Assembly: GCA_021787845.1 (NCBI GenBank)
Contig: JAJYLH010000006.1
Location: forward strand, 95,412-159,411
Direction: 5' to 3'
DNA: 64,000 nucleotides
Source: Myxococcales bacterium
GTDB taxonomy: Bacteria; Myxococcota; Myxococcia; Myxococcales; JAJYLH01
Of this stretch, positions 8,050-16,558 are shown in pieces. A model generated the notes under the pieces. It had not been told where the DNA came from, made no database searches, and saw only the letters and a list, made by a program, of their open reading frames with translations. A program made the translations under genes and the position numbers. How positions within the stretch are numbered: the first letter of the stretch is position 1; the number at the start of each line of letters is the position of its first letter.

Positions 8050-9147
8050 ATGAAGCTCGCCATCAACGGGAGGTTCCTGACCCAACGCATCACCGGCGTC
8101 CAGCGTTACGCGCGCGAAATCGTCGGCGCTCTCGACGGCCTGCTGGGACGCGGCGACATCGACGCGAGCCGGTGGGAAATCGACCTGTTGTCGCCCAAGG
8201 GAGCGCTCGACGTGCCGCGACTGACCCACATCCGCCACCGCGAGGTGGGCCGGCTGACCGGCCACGCCTGGGAGCAGCTCGACCTGCCCCGCGCCATGCG
8301 CGCCGACGTTTTATTCTGCCCCGGTAATACCGCGCCGCTCGCCTCGCTCGCGGGCTCGACCCGGATGGTCGTCACGGTGCACGACCTGTCGTACGCGTAC
8401 TTTCCGCAGGCGTACACCCGGGCCTTTCGGGTCGCCTACGGCACGCTGATGCCGACCGTGCTCCGACTGGCCGACAGGGTGATCACGGTCTCCGAGTCGG
8501 AGAAGCGGGCGATCGCCGAGCGGTATCCGTTCGCCGGCGGGCGGCTGGTCGCCATCCAGAACGGAGGGCTTCCCGGGGGCACCCGCTCCGACGCGCCGGC
8601 GCCGCCGCGTTCGCATGCGCTTTACGTCGGCGCCCTCTCGAAGCGGAAGAACTTCCCAGGAGCGCTTCAGGCTGCCATCCGGCTGAACTTGGAGCGCGAG
8701 CTGCCGTTCGTCTTCGTCGGCGCGCAGCCGAGCGGCTTCCACCAGGTGACCACCGACGTTCCCGCGCATCTCACGGGCCGCATCACCTTCACCGGCCAGA
8801 TCGACCGGGTGGACGAGACCCTCCGGTGGTACCGGTCGGCGTTGTGCCTCGTCTTCCCCTCCTTCTACGAAGCGTCGCCGCTGCCCCCCATCGAAGCGAT
8901 GGCCTGTGGCTGCCCGGTGATCGCCTCGTGCATTCCCTCCCTCGTCGAACGGTGCGGCGATGCGGCGCTCTACTGCGACGCGGGCGACGTCGAAAGCATC
9001 GTGCAAGCCGTCCGCCGCATCGCCGACGAGCCGGACCTGCGGCAATCGCTGGTCGAGCGGGGCCTCGAGCGGGCCCGCCGCTTCACCTGGGAAGCTTGCG
9101 CGCGCCAGACTTTCGAGGTGCTCCAGCGGGTCGCGACCGCGGGCTGA
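8050..9147 (+). CDS. Glycosyltransferase family 4 (GT4, GT-B fold)
   Basis: 365 residues. The N-terminal acceptor domain starts INGRFLTQRITGVQRYAREI, the form seen in mannosyl- and rhamnosyl-transferases of the GT4 family. The C-terminal nucleotide-sugar domain carries SHALYVGALSKRKN and the EX7E motif in FPSFYEASPLPPIEAMACGC (first Glu in YEAS, second in IEAM). It probably adds a sugar from an NDP donor to a growing polysaccharide or lipid-linked glycan on the cytoplasmic membrane face. ATG 8050 is chosen by the conserved start MKLAINGR, with GGGAG just upstream as ribosome binding site. It is divergent from the methyltransferase at 7156-7821. The end faces argD, with a GATCGG palindrome between. 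Confidence 0.88.
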   Translation: MKLAINGRFLTQRITGVQRYAREIVGALDGLLGRGDIDASRWEIDLLSPKGALDVPRLTHIRHREVGRLTGHAWEQLDLPRAMRADVLFCPGNTAPLASLAGSTRMVVTVHDLSYAYFPQAYTRAFRVAYGTLMPTVLRLADRVITVSESEKRAIAERYPFAGGRLVAIQNGGLPGGTRSDAPAPPRSHALYVGALSKRKNFPGALQAAIRLNLERELPFVFVGAQPSGFHQVTTDVPAHLTGRITFTGQIDRVDETLRWYRSALCLVFPSFYEASPLPPIEAMACGCPVIASCIPSLVERCGDAALYCDAGDVESIVQAVRRIADEPDLRQSLVERGLERARRFTWEACARQTFEVLQRVATAG

Positions 9148-9188
9148 CCCTGGCGGCGGCCCGCCCAGTTCCCGGCCCTCCGACGAGC

Positions 9189-9224
9189 GATCGGACCGAT
9201 CGGTCGGATCCGTCGGAGCGGTCC
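9189..9224. repeat. GATCGG palindromic repeat, locus B
   Basis: GATCGGACCGATCGGTCGG and the following bases form overlapping palindromes, with an outer pair GGACCG (9193-9198) / CGGTCC (9219-9224). It sits in the 140-bp gap between the convergent glycosyltransferase and argD genes, so it could also act as a transcription end. There is no T-run. Confidence 0.55.
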
Positions 9225-9287
9225 TGGGGAGCGCCGGCGAGGGCCGCCCCCTCGCCGAACAGCCGCTCAGGCCTTGCCCCCGCCCAG

Positions 9288-10481
9288 TCACGCCGTCCGA
9301 ATCGCCTCCGCCAGGCGCTGCACGCCCTCGTCGATGTCGCCGTCGGAGACGAGCAGGCTCGGGGCCAGCCGAATCACCCGGTCGCCGATGGCGTTGACGA
9401 GGAGCGAAAGGTCGCGCGCGCGCGCAAGCACGCGGGACGCGCGGTCGTCCGCGAGCTGGAGGCCGACCCACATCCCCCGGCCGCGCACCTGCTCGACGAG
9501 ACCGCCGCTATCGGCCTTGAGCGCTTCGAGCCCCCGCCAGAGCCGCTGGGCACCTAGAGCGCCGCGGACGAGCGCGCCGTTCTCCAACTCGTCGTAGACC
9601 GCCACCGCCGCCGAACAGGTGACCGGGTTTCCGCCGAACGTCGAAGCGTGGGTGCCGGGCTGGAACACCCGGGCGACGCGCTCCTTCGCGAGCAGCGCCC
9701 CGATGGGCAGGCCATTGCCCAGGCTCTTCGCCAGCGTGAAGACGTCCGGCTCCACGTTCTCCCACTCGAAGCTAAAGAGCTTGCCGGTCCGGCCCATCCC
9801 GCCCTGGACCTCGTCGAAGACGAGCAGGAGGCCGCGTTCGTCGGCGAGCTTTCGCAGCCCTGCGATGAAGCCCGGCGGCGGCACCCGGACGCCCGCCTCG
9901 CCCTGGATGCACTCGACGAGGATAGCGGCAGTGCTCTCGCCCACCGCCGCGGTGAACGCCGCGAGGTCGCCGAACGGCAGGTGCTTGAAGCCCTCCGGGA
10001 GCGGTTCGAACCCCCGGTGGTACTTCGGCTGTCCGGTCGCCGCGAGGGCACCCATCGTGCGGCCGTGGAACGACTGCTCGGCGCAGAGGATTTCGAACCG
10101 CTCCGGATGCCCGTTCTCTCGCTGCCACTTGCGCACGAGCTTGAGCGCCCCTTCGTTCGCCTCCGCGCCCGAGTTGCAGAAGAACGCCCGCTCGGCGTGG
10201 CCGTCCGAGACCAGCCGCTCGGCGAGCTCGACCTGCGGCTCGGTGTAGACGAGGTTCGAGGCATGCCAGAGCTCTTGAAGCTGCGCCTCGACCGCGCGGC
10301 GCACCGCCGGATGGTTGTGGCCGAGCGCGCAGGTCGCGATGCCGCCGAGGAAGTCGAGGTACTCCTTGCCGTCGGCGTCCCACACCCTCGAGCCGAGGCC
10401 ACGCACGAGCGCGATCGGCGCCTGGCGGTAGTTCGGGAAGAGCACCTGCTTCGCGCGTTCGGCGATCGACGCGTTGGACAT
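9288..10481 (-). CDS. argD: Acetylornithine aminotransferase (class III PLP aminotransferase)
   Basis: 397 residues, normal for ArgD. It transfers an amino group from glutamate to N-acetylglutamate semialdehyde in arginine biosynthesis, and often also serves in lysine synthesis. Visible features: start region VLFPNYRQAPIALVRGLGSR, the PLP-phosphate loop FFCNSGAEANEGALKL, the HGRTMGALAATG strand, the VFDEVQGGMGRTG motif with the aspartate that pairs with the PLP ring nitrogen, and the Schiff-base Lys252 in TLAKSLGNGLPIGA. The ATG at 10481 has GGAGG close upstream. It stands alone, without other arg genes. The closely related succinylornithine and 4-aminobutyrate aminotransferases are alternatives, but the overall signature fits ArgD best. 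Confidence 0.9.
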   Translation of the reverse strand: MSNASIAERAKQVLFPNYRQAPIALVRGLGSRVWDADGKEYLDFLGGIATCALGHNHPAVRRAVEAQLQELWHASNLVYTEPQVELAERLVSDGHAERAFFCNSGAEANEGALKLVRKWQRENGHPERFEILCAEQSFHGRTMGALAATGQPKYHRGFEPLPEGFKHLPFGDLAAFTAAVGESTAAILVECIQGEAGVRVPPPGFIAGLRKLADERGLLLVFDEVQGGMGRTGKLFSFEWENVEPDVFTLAKSLGNGLPIGALLAKERVARVFQPGTHASTFGGNPVTCSAAVAVYDELENGALVRGALGAQRLWRGLEALKADSGGLVEQVRGRGMWVGLQLADDRASRVLARARDLSLLVNAIGDRVIRLAPSLLVSDGDIDEGVQRLAEAIRTA

Positions 10482-10733
10482 CGAGGATGGACCTCCGTGA
10501 GTCGGCCGCCGGCCTTATAGCGCGGCCGCGTCCGCCGGCAGGAAGACGCCTGCCCGGTGGACCCGCCGAGCGCGATCGTCGGAGCCGCCGCGAGTTCCGG
10601 CGGCCGCTGCCCCGTGAGTACCCGAGCACCTGCGGGCTTCGGTTCCGATTTCGGGTCGGTGAATCGGTTCCTCGGGGCCGGAAATAGAGCCTAGAGGGGT
10701 GCCGCTGGACGGAACCGGCGCCGGTGGGCTTTC

Positions 10734-12071
10734 CTAGGGCCAGGGCCAGACGTTGACCTGGCGCGTCCGGTCGGTCACCGCCGTGTAGGGCTCGTCGTCC
10801 GAGTCGACGAGGCCCCAGTTGTCGTTCTCGCCGTCAAAACGCCCCGCGGCCGGCTCGTCCGCCCACTCGAACCAGTGGTAGCCGACCATCCACGGTGAAC
10901 CGAGACAAGCGCGCGCGAACTTCTCGAATCGGTCGGCCCGGTCCGATTGGGTCGCGAGCGTCGGGTAGATGGGCGGATAGGTGTTCGGAAGCCCCGAGTC
11001 CTTCGCGCGCCAGCCGAACTCCGAGATCAGAATCGGCTTCTTCGTCGCCTCGTACAGCCCCTCGAGGCAGGGGCCGGCCGAGAGGTCGACGAATCCGTAC
11101 TCGCCGGCGGGCATGGCCGACTGCGGGTCGGTCACGAACTCGTAGTCGTTGGCCGAGACGACATCACAGTACTTCCCCGCGGCGGCGGCCACCTCGAGCG
11201 GCACGAAGGCCGCGACGAAACGGACGCCGAGCACCAGGTGGTGCGGGTCGGCGGCGCGAATGGCGCCTGCCGTCACCTGGAAGAACTGGTCCGCCGCAAG
11301 CGAGATGAACGCCGACCGATCGTCGTGGGCGGCAGCGGTAATGCCCGGATTTAGCGCTTTCGCCGAGCCAAGCGCGTCGAACGAAGCGAAGCGGCTCCCC
11401 CAAGCAGCGTTGAAGTCGGCGATGGACCCGTGGTGCCGGTCCTCCATCAGCTCGACGAGCGCCTGCTTTCCGGGAGCGCTGGCGCTGAGCGCGAAAAAGT
11501 CGTCGAACAGATCGTTCGACGTGCGCCAGTCGGGCCCCCAGTGCATCTCGTTGTCGATGAAGTAGCCGACGAGGTTGTGGTCCTGCGCGTGGCTCGCCGC
11601 GCCGGACGCCGCCGCCGCCTTCACGCCCGCCACCCAGGCCGGGTCGAAGTAGTCGGGAACGCTCCCGGTCTGCCAGTTCGCTCCCGAGAGGCTCAGGTTC
11701 ACCGTGTAGGGCATCAGCTCGCCGATGGAGTCGCTGCTCCAGGCCCCGGCCGTGTTCCAACCCCACGCCCTTAGCCGTGCCGCGGTGGCCTTCGCCCAGG
11801 CGTCTTCCGTGCCGTATTTCGCGACGACGGCCGCGTGATACGGGTTGGTTCCGTCCCGCGCGGCATCCCCCTCCCACTGGAGGTGGTTGACGCCGAACGA
11901 GAAGAACGGCTTTCCGCTCGGGTCGACGAGCAGGGGTCGGCCGCAGTCCCAAGCGACGCGAAAGAAGCCGGTGGCGGAAAAAGTCCGGGCCTTCACACAG
12001 GCCGAGGGGGCGGGCTTCGAGCCCGTGCAAGCGGCAACGAAAGCCACGAGCAGCGCCAGGCGCGACCGCAT
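10734..12071 (-). CDS. Lipoprotein glycoside hydrolase, GH50/agarase-like
   Basis: 445 residues. Signal peptide MRSRLALLVAFVAACTGS with a lipobox-like cysteine after VAA, so surface or periplasmic lipid anchoring is predicted. A start-of-domain strand FFRVAWDCGRPLLVDPSGKP then FFSFGVNHLQWEG resembles the opening of GH50 agarases and related clan-A beta-galactosidase-type enzymes. Candidate catalytic residues of a TIM-barrel retaining enzyme are the Glu in YFIDNEMHWG and the Glu in ILISEFGW. The family call rests on these motifs only; a GH5/GH42-type enzyme is the alternative, and the substrate need not be agar. On the minus strand a TAAGGCT box ends 6 bases before the ATG at 12071, again with no ribosome binding site. 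Confidence 0.7.
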   Translation of the reverse strand: MRSRLALLVAFVAACTGSKPAPSACVKARTFSATGFFRVAWDCGRPLLVDPSGKPFFSFGVNHLQWEGDAARDGTNPYHAAVVAKYGTEDAWAKATAARLRAWGWNTAGAWSSDSIGELMPYTVNLSLSGANWQTGSVPDYFDPAWVAGVKAAAASGAASHAQDHNLVGYFIDNEMHWGPDWRTSNDLFDDFFALSASAPGKQALVELMEDRHHGSIADFNAAWGSRFASFDALGSAKALNPGITAAAHDDRSAFISLAADQFFQVTAGAIRAADPHHLVLGVRFVAAFVPLEVAAAAGKYCDVVSANDYEFVTDPQSAMPAGEYGFVDLSAGPCLEGLYEATKKPILISEFGWRAKDSGLPNTYPPIYPTLATQSDRADRFEKFARACLGSPWMVGYHWFEWADEPAAGRFDGENDNWGLVDSDDEPYTAVTDRTRQVNVWPWP

Positions 12072-12558
12072 CTCGCAAGCCTTACCACCCGGCGGCCCAA
12101 GGGGCCAACTCGGATGATCCAGGCGGTCACGCATCGAAAGAGAACGCGCGGAGTCGCGCGCCAGGCGACGAGGACGACGGCGATGGCGAGCAACAAGGGC
12201 ACGGCTCCTCCCGAGCGACCGTGAAGACGGTAGCAGGGGGGGCGGACACGCCTGGTTCTCGCGACGCGAAGGCGCTCGGTTTCGGGGCCTGACCGCATGT
12301 CCGGTCGACTGGACCAGCGGCTCGATGATTCGGTGGTCGCGGGCCGTTGGCCCGCGAGCTGAGGACAAGGGTGCATCTCTGGCGGGCCAGCGGCTCGCCA
12401 CCACCGACTTGGGCGCAGGCGCTCTCATCCAGGTGAGGTCAACCGGACGAGAGTCTGGCCTTTTCGTGGCGGGTCCGACCGGGTCGCTGGCCGGCGCGAA
12501 ACGTGGGGCGGAAGCGCTCCAGACCAGCGACGCGAGCGGCGATCGATCACCCGGGCAG
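12072..12558. other. Gene-free spacer with a perfect hairpin
   Basis: 487 bp between two minus-strand genes. No plausible coding sequence. It contains one striking structure at 12337-12357: a 9-bp perfect stem TCGCGGGCC / GGCCCGCGA with a GTT loop and no T-run. The left end carries the probable promoter of the GH50-like gene. Confidence 0.45.
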
Positions 12559-13251
12559 TCAGCGCGTCGGGCGAGCCCCGAAAATCGCCGTACCGATTCG
12601 CACGTGCGTCGCGCCCTCGGCGATGGCGACCTCGAAGTCGTGCGTCATGCCCATCGAGAGCAGGTCGAAGCCCGGGCGGCCCTCCTGGAGCCGGTCGCGC
12701 AGCTCGCGCAGCCGCCGGAAGAACGGGCGGGACGCCTCCGGGCGCTCGGCCGCGGGCGGCACGCACATCAGGCCGCGCACGCGCACGCCCTCGACGCCCT
12801 CGCACCCCACGACGAACGGCTCCACCTCGTCGAACGGGAGGCCGGACTTCGACGCTTCGTCGCCGACGTTCACCTCGACCAGGACGCCCGCAATCTCGCC
12901 GTGCGCGCGCGCGCGTCGGCCCAGGGCTTGCGCGGTGCTCGCGCGATCGATCGCGTGGACGAGGACCGTTCCGGGCACCACCAGCTTCGCCTTGTTCGAC
13001 TGGAGGGCGCCGATGAAGTGCCAGCGCAGGTCGGTCAGGTCCGCCAGCGACTCGCGCTTTTGCGCGAGCTCTTGTGCGTAGTTCTCGCCGAAGTCGCGTT
13101 GGCCGGCCGCGTAGGCTTCGCGAATCGCTTCGGCGGGACGGGTCTTCGAGACGGCGATGAGCGTCACCGCTGCCGCTTGGCGTCCAGCCGCCGCGGCGGA
13201 CGCGGCGATCCGTGCACGCACGTCGCCCAGGCGCTGAGCGATGTCGTTCAC
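12559..13251 (-). CDS. Pyridoxal-phosphate homeostasis protein (YggS/PLPBP/ProSC family)
   Basis: 230 residues, the standard length. This single-domain alanine-racemase-like barrel binds PLP and helps keep free PLP low; no catalytic activity is established for the family. Visible signatures: VTLIAVSKTRP with the PLP-binding Lys, RDFGENYAQEL, LRWHFIGALQSNKAK, and the C-terminal phosphate-binding LLSMGMTHDFEVAIAEG followed by VRIGTAIFG. The usual Ser after SMGM is Thr here, a mild change. In many bacteria the gene lies by proC or sepF; here it is alone between two repeat-bearing spacers. ATG 13251 gives the conserved start NDIAQRLGDVRARI. Confidence 0.92.
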   Translation of the reverse strand: MNDIAQRLGDVRARIAASAAAAGRQAAAVTLIAVSKTRPAEAIREAYAAGQRDFGENYAQELAQKRESLADLTDLRWHFIGALQSNKAKLVVPGTVLVHAIDRASTAQALGRRARAHGEIAGVLVEVNVGDEASKSGLPFDEVEPFVVGCEGVEGVRVRGLMCVPPAAERPEASRPFFRRLRELRDRLQEGRPGFDLLSMGMTHDFEVAIAEGATHVRIGTAIFGARPTR

Positions 13252-13493
13252 CAGGCGCCTCCGCCCGCCGCCGGCACCACTCGCCGCACGAGACGCAGAC
13301 CTGGATCGCTGTCGCTGACCAGCACCGGTGTGGTTACCTTGGCGAGCGCGCGGCGCCGGCTCGTGTGGTCGACCGGGCGCCCGCTGTCATCCGAAGGGAG
13401 AGGTCGGTTCATCGTCGCTCGGACGTTCTCCAAAAGGGTCCGGCCAAGAAGTCAGCGCCGCGCGCGATGACGCTCCTCGAAGAGTCTCGGCTG

Positions 13494-13598
13494 CGCTGCC
13501 ATGAAAAAGGGCCCGTAACCCCGCGAAAGTCCTGCACTTCGCCCGGACCCTTTTTCATCGCCCATGCTGAGCCATCGGCTCATGACGTCTCGGGATGA
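13494..13598. repeat. About 105-bp interspersed repeat, copy 1 (second copy near 59.9 kb)
   Basis: The right end, 13551-13598, is a 48-bp stretch with about 45 identical positions to 59935-59982. The left end GCGCTGCC(A)TGAAAAAG is also shared, while the middle differs. In this copy ATGAAAAAGGG (13501-13511) pairs perfectly with CCCTTTTTCAT (13548-13558), so the unit can fold into a long hairpin. A small GAGCC-ATC-GGCTC hairpin follows. The whole gap 13252-13726 between the YggS-family and maf genes holds no convincing gene; a REP-like GCTCAGGATGAGCGG lies near 13672-13686. Confidence 0.65.
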
Positions 13599-13726
13599 AA
13601 TTCGTCGAGAGAGGAGCGGTGACGCCCCGGCCAGAACCCGCTGTCCTTCGCCCTCGCCAGCGCTCGATGAACGCTCAGGATGAGCGGTTCTGGCCCACGC
13701 GGTGCACCGCATCTTGGCCGCGACCT

Positions 13727-14323
13727 TCAAGAGCGCACGCGAGGATCGATCCACGGCGGCTTGACGCCCGCCTCCTCCAGCATGGCGAGCGTCTCGGCGA
13801 GCGGCAGGCCGATGACGTTCGAGCTCGACCCCTCGATGCGGGTGACGAAGACGCCGCCCTTGCCTTGCAGCGCGTAGCCGCCCGCTTTGTCCCTCGGCTC
13901 GTTCGTCGCCCAATACCACGCGATTTCCTGCTCCGAAAGAGGCCGCATCCAGACCCGCGTCGACACCAGCCGCTCGAATGTCGGGCCGGCGATGACCCGA
14001 GCGACCACCGCCGTCACCACTTCATGCGCCGCGCCCGAAAGCTTCCCCATCATCCGCCGGAAGTCCCCCTCGTCCCGCGGCTTTCCGAGAATCTCGCCTT
14101 CCTGCACCACCACGGTGTCCGCCGAGAGGACCACCGCGCTGTCGGTCGCACCCGAAGCGTTGACCGCTTTCGCGCGCGCGACCCGCCGTGCGTACTCTTG
14201 AGCCGTCTCGCCCTCCTGCACCGCCTCGTCGGCGCGGGAGCGGACGACGCGGAAGTCGAACCCCATCTCGAGCAGGAACTGCTTGCGGCGGGGCGAAGCG
14301 GAGGCAAGAAAAAGCGGCGGCAT
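13727..14323 (-). CDS. maf: Maf-like nucleoside triphosphate pyrophosphatase
   Basis: 198 residues, normal for the family. Maf proteins hydrolyse dTTP/UTP or modified nucleotides to the monophosphate and act as house-cleaning enzymes, sometimes linked to septum formation. The N-terminal signature LFLASASPRRKQFLLEMGF, the DEAV segment, VLSADTVVV with the metal-binding Asp, LGKP, the YALQGKGG segment and FVTRIEGSSSNVIGLPL are all present. ATG 14323 is preferred over 14383 because MPPLFLASASPRR is the conserved start and GGGAG precedes it. It is divergent from the GGDEF gene, with 92 bases between. Confidence 0.92.
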   Translation of the reverse strand: MPPLFLASASPRRKQFLLEMGFDFRVVRSRADEAVQEGETAQEYARRVARAKAVNASGATDSAVVLSADTVVVQEGEILGKPRDEGDFRRMMGKLSGAAHEVVTAVVARVIAGPTFERLVSTRVWMRPLSEQEIAWYWATNEPRDKAGGYALQGKGGVFVTRIEGSSSNVIGLPLAETLAMLEEAGVKPPWIDPRVRS

Positions 14324-14415
14324 GCGTTCTCCCGGCGGGCGCCTCGAGCCGACCCTGGGGCGAGGACCTCGCAGGTCACGCATGTTACGCGAAGGTCCGA
14401 CCCAGAGGAGCGGCG

Positions 14416-15462
14416 ATGGAGGGCGACGCGCTGGAGGGGCTTTCGGCCAGGCTGCGCGAGCTGGAAGCAGTGTTGGCGGCGGGAAAGTCCCTCGCGTCGT
14501 CGCTCGACCTCGGCGCGGTCCTCGACGCCGTCGCGCGCCATTTCGGTGAGCTGCTGCGCCCTCGCTATGTGGCAGTGCTGCTGCGTGGCGCCGACGGAGC
14601 GTGCGCGGTCGCGCTGGCGACCGGCACCGGTGCCGAGCGGCTCACGGGGTTGCGGCTCGAGCCGGGCGAGGGCATCGCCGGCGTCGCGGCGCAGGCGCAG
14701 AGGCTGCTGCTCGTTCCGGACGTCCTCGCGCACGCGCCCGCGGCGCCTCGCCTCGCACAAGCTCTGGGGCAGCCCATCCGGTCGGTGCTGGCGGTGCCGC
14801 TCGTCGCGCGGGGCCGGACGCTGGGCGTGGTGGAGATCCTGAACGGTCCCGGCGACCAGCCGTTCGGAGAGGAGCAGCGGCGGCTCGCCCAGGACGTCGC
14901 GGACTTCGCGGCGAGCGCGGTCGATCACGCCCGCCACTACCGCCGGGTCCAAGAGCTGACGATCATCGACGAGCGCACGGGCCTGTTCAACGCGCGCTTC
15001 CTGCGCCACCTGCTCGCCGCGGAAATCGAGCGCTCCCGCCGGTTCCAGCGCGCCTGCTCGGTCATGTTCTTCGACCTCGACCGGTTCAAGAGCGTCAACG
15101 ACACGCACGGCCACGCCGCGGGAAACGCGCTGCTCGAGGAGCTGGCGCAGGTGATGGTGGCGACGCTTCGGAGCGTCGACGTTCCAGTGCGCTACGGCGG
15201 GGACGAGTTCGTGGTGGTGCTGCCGGAGACGGAGCGGGCAGCGGCGCTCGAGGTGGCGGCGCGTCTCAAGGAGGCCATCGGCGGCCACGAGTTCCTCGGC
15301 GACGCGGGCCTTCGCGTGCGGGTGACCGGCTCGTTCGGCGTCGCCACCTTCCCGCAGGACGGCGCCCGTCCCGAGGAGCTGATCCGGGCGGCCGACCGCG
15401 CGATGTACGACCTCAAGAGTCGCGAGGGTAACGCCACCGGTGCCGTTACCCCGCAGCCCTAG
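14416..15462 (+). CDS. GAF-GGDEF diguanylate cyclase
   Basis: 348 residues, cytoplasmic. Residues about 15-170 form a GAF sensor domain (SLASSLDLGAVLDAVARHF ... VLAVPLVARGRTLGVVEILN). Residues about 185-345 form a GGDEF domain that makes cyclic di-GMP from two GTP. The active site RYGGDEFVVVLPET is intact (GGDEF about residues 261-265). The metal/GTP motif FFDLDRFKSVNDTHGHAAGN is complete. An inhibitory I-site RxxD (RSVD) lies exactly five residues before GGDEF, so product inhibition is expected. A ribosome binding site AGAGGAG precedes ATG 14416. It is transcribed away from maf and converges on the kinase-like gene at 15500. The PilZ protein at 43150 is a possible c-di-GMP receptor elsewhere in the window. 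Confidence 0.9.
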   Translation: MEGDALEGLSARLRELEAVLAAGKSLASSLDLGAVLDAVARHFGELLRPRYVAVLLRGADGACAVALATGTGAERLTGLRLEPGEGIAGVAAQAQRLLLVPDVLAHAPAAPRLAQALGQPIRSVLAVPLVARGRTLGVVEILNGPGDQPFGEEQRRLAQDVADFAASAVDHARHYRRVQELTIIDERTGLFNARFLRHLLAAEIERSRRFQRACSVMFFDLDRFKSVNDTHGHAAGNALLEELAQVMVATLRSVDVPVRYGGDEFVVVLPETERAAALEVAARLKEAIGGHEFLGDAGLRVRVTGSFGVATFPQDGARPEELIRAADRAMYDLKSREGNATGAVTPQP

Positions 15463-15499
15463 AGGGAAGCGTCAGGCCCGTTGGGTCCGGGCGAAGGGC

Positions 15500-16342
15500 T
15501 TAGCCCGCCGCCGGGCGCGGGCTGGACGAGCCACGGGGCAGCTCGACCGTGAACCTGGAGCCGAGCCCCGGCTCGCTCTCCACCCGCACCGTCCCGCCGT
15601 GGGCCGCGACGATGCGGCGGACGATGAAGAGCCCCAGCCCCAGCCCCTCGCCGCTGGAGCCGGTCCGGGCGAAGGGCTCGAAGAGCCGCGCGCGCTCGTC
15701 GGGGGCGATGCCCGCGCCGTGGTCCTCGACGGTGAGGCGCGCGACGAGGCCGCCCTGCATCCGCACCCGCACCCGCACCCGCCGGCCGTGGCCGAACTTG
15801 ACCGCGTTGGAGACGAGGTGCGAGACGACCTCTTCCAGGCGGGCCCGGTCCCACTCGCCGGTCACCTGACCAGGAGCGTCGACGTCCAGCGGGAGCGCTG
15901 CCCCATGCTTCCGGCCGACCCGCAAGGACACCTCACGGGCGAGGCGGGCGAGGTCGACCCGCTCCAGCGCGAGCTGTTCGATGCCGGCGGACAGCGTCGT
16001 CGCCTCTTCGAGCTCCCAACACACCTCGTCGAGCCGAGCGAGGGCCGCGTCCTGGCCGGCGACCGCCCGGGCGAGGCTCGGGTCGCTCGGGACGCGCGGG
16101 CGCAACGCCGACAGCTCCTCTTCCAGCGTTTCGAGGGGCCGCTTCAGGGCGCGGGCGGTGCTCGCGATGAGCCTGCGATGCGCGGCGAGCACCCGCTCCG
16201 CGTCGTCCAGGTCGCGCACGAAACGCAGTGCGAGCACGAACGCGAGCACCGCGGCGGCGACGAGGGTCGAGCGCACGGCGACGCCGGTGACGAACGCGGC
16301 GAGCAGGGTCGCGAGAACGCCGACCGCGAAGGCGGCGGTCAT
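15500..16342 (-). CDS. Membrane histidine-kinase-like protein with Arg at the H-box position
   Basis: 280 residues from ATG 16342; a TTG at 16402 would add 20. Two membrane helices at the N terminus (MTAAFAVGVLATLLAAFVTG and STLVAAAVLAFVLAL) are followed by a dimerisation-like helical pair and a complete HATPase_c domain. The ATPase part shows the N box HLVSNAVKFG, G1 EDHGAGIAPDE, the F box LFEPFAR and G2 GLGLGLFIVRRIV. The helix that should hold the phosphorylated histidine reads STARALKRPLETLEEEL. Compared with the usual SHELRTPL, the His position is Arg and the rest is recognisable. It may therefore be a pseudokinase or partner of another kinase. No response regulator gene is next to it. 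An ordinary kinase with its His elsewhere remains possible (there are His residues near RVLAAHRRLI). Confidence 0.75.
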   Translation of the reverse strand: MTAAFAVGVLATLLAAFVTGVAVRSTLVAAAVLAFVLALRFVRDLDDAERVLAAHRRLIASTARALKRPLETLEEELSALRPRVPSDPSLARAVAGQDAALARLDEVCWELEEATTLSAGIEQLALERVDLARLAREVSLRVGRKHGAALPLDVDAPGQVTGEWDRARLEEVVSHLVSNAVKFGHGRRVRVRVRMQGGLVARLTVEDHGAGIAPDERARLFEPFARTGSSGEGLGLGLFIVRRIVAAHGGTVRVESEPGLGSRFTVELPRGSSSPRPAAG

Positions 16343-16558
16343 CCGATTGGCGAACCGGCGAGGCGCGCGCGTCAAGCGTCCCCCTTGGGAAGACGGTCTC
16401 AATTCACGATGGTCACCGGCCGACGCCGCGGCCTGCCTGATCCCTTTGGCCCCGGCCGATCGGCGCGGCGGCCGCCTCGTCCTCAGGCGCGAAGAGAGCG
16501 TCGAGAGGCAGCGGCACCAGCCAAGGCCCGATCCGATCGACCGCTTTAGGCGAGCGCC

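Noticed and set aside
9998..10018. GGTTCGAACCCCCGG-like T-arm suggesting a tRNA
   Set aside because: It lies inside argD in frame, and no acceptor stem, anticodon arm or CCA could be built around it.
13248..13433. 61-codon frame overlapping the YggS-family start (ATGA)
   Set aside because: No ribosome binding site, no recognisable sequence, high Arg/Pro content; the overlap is probably chance. Left as very unlikely.
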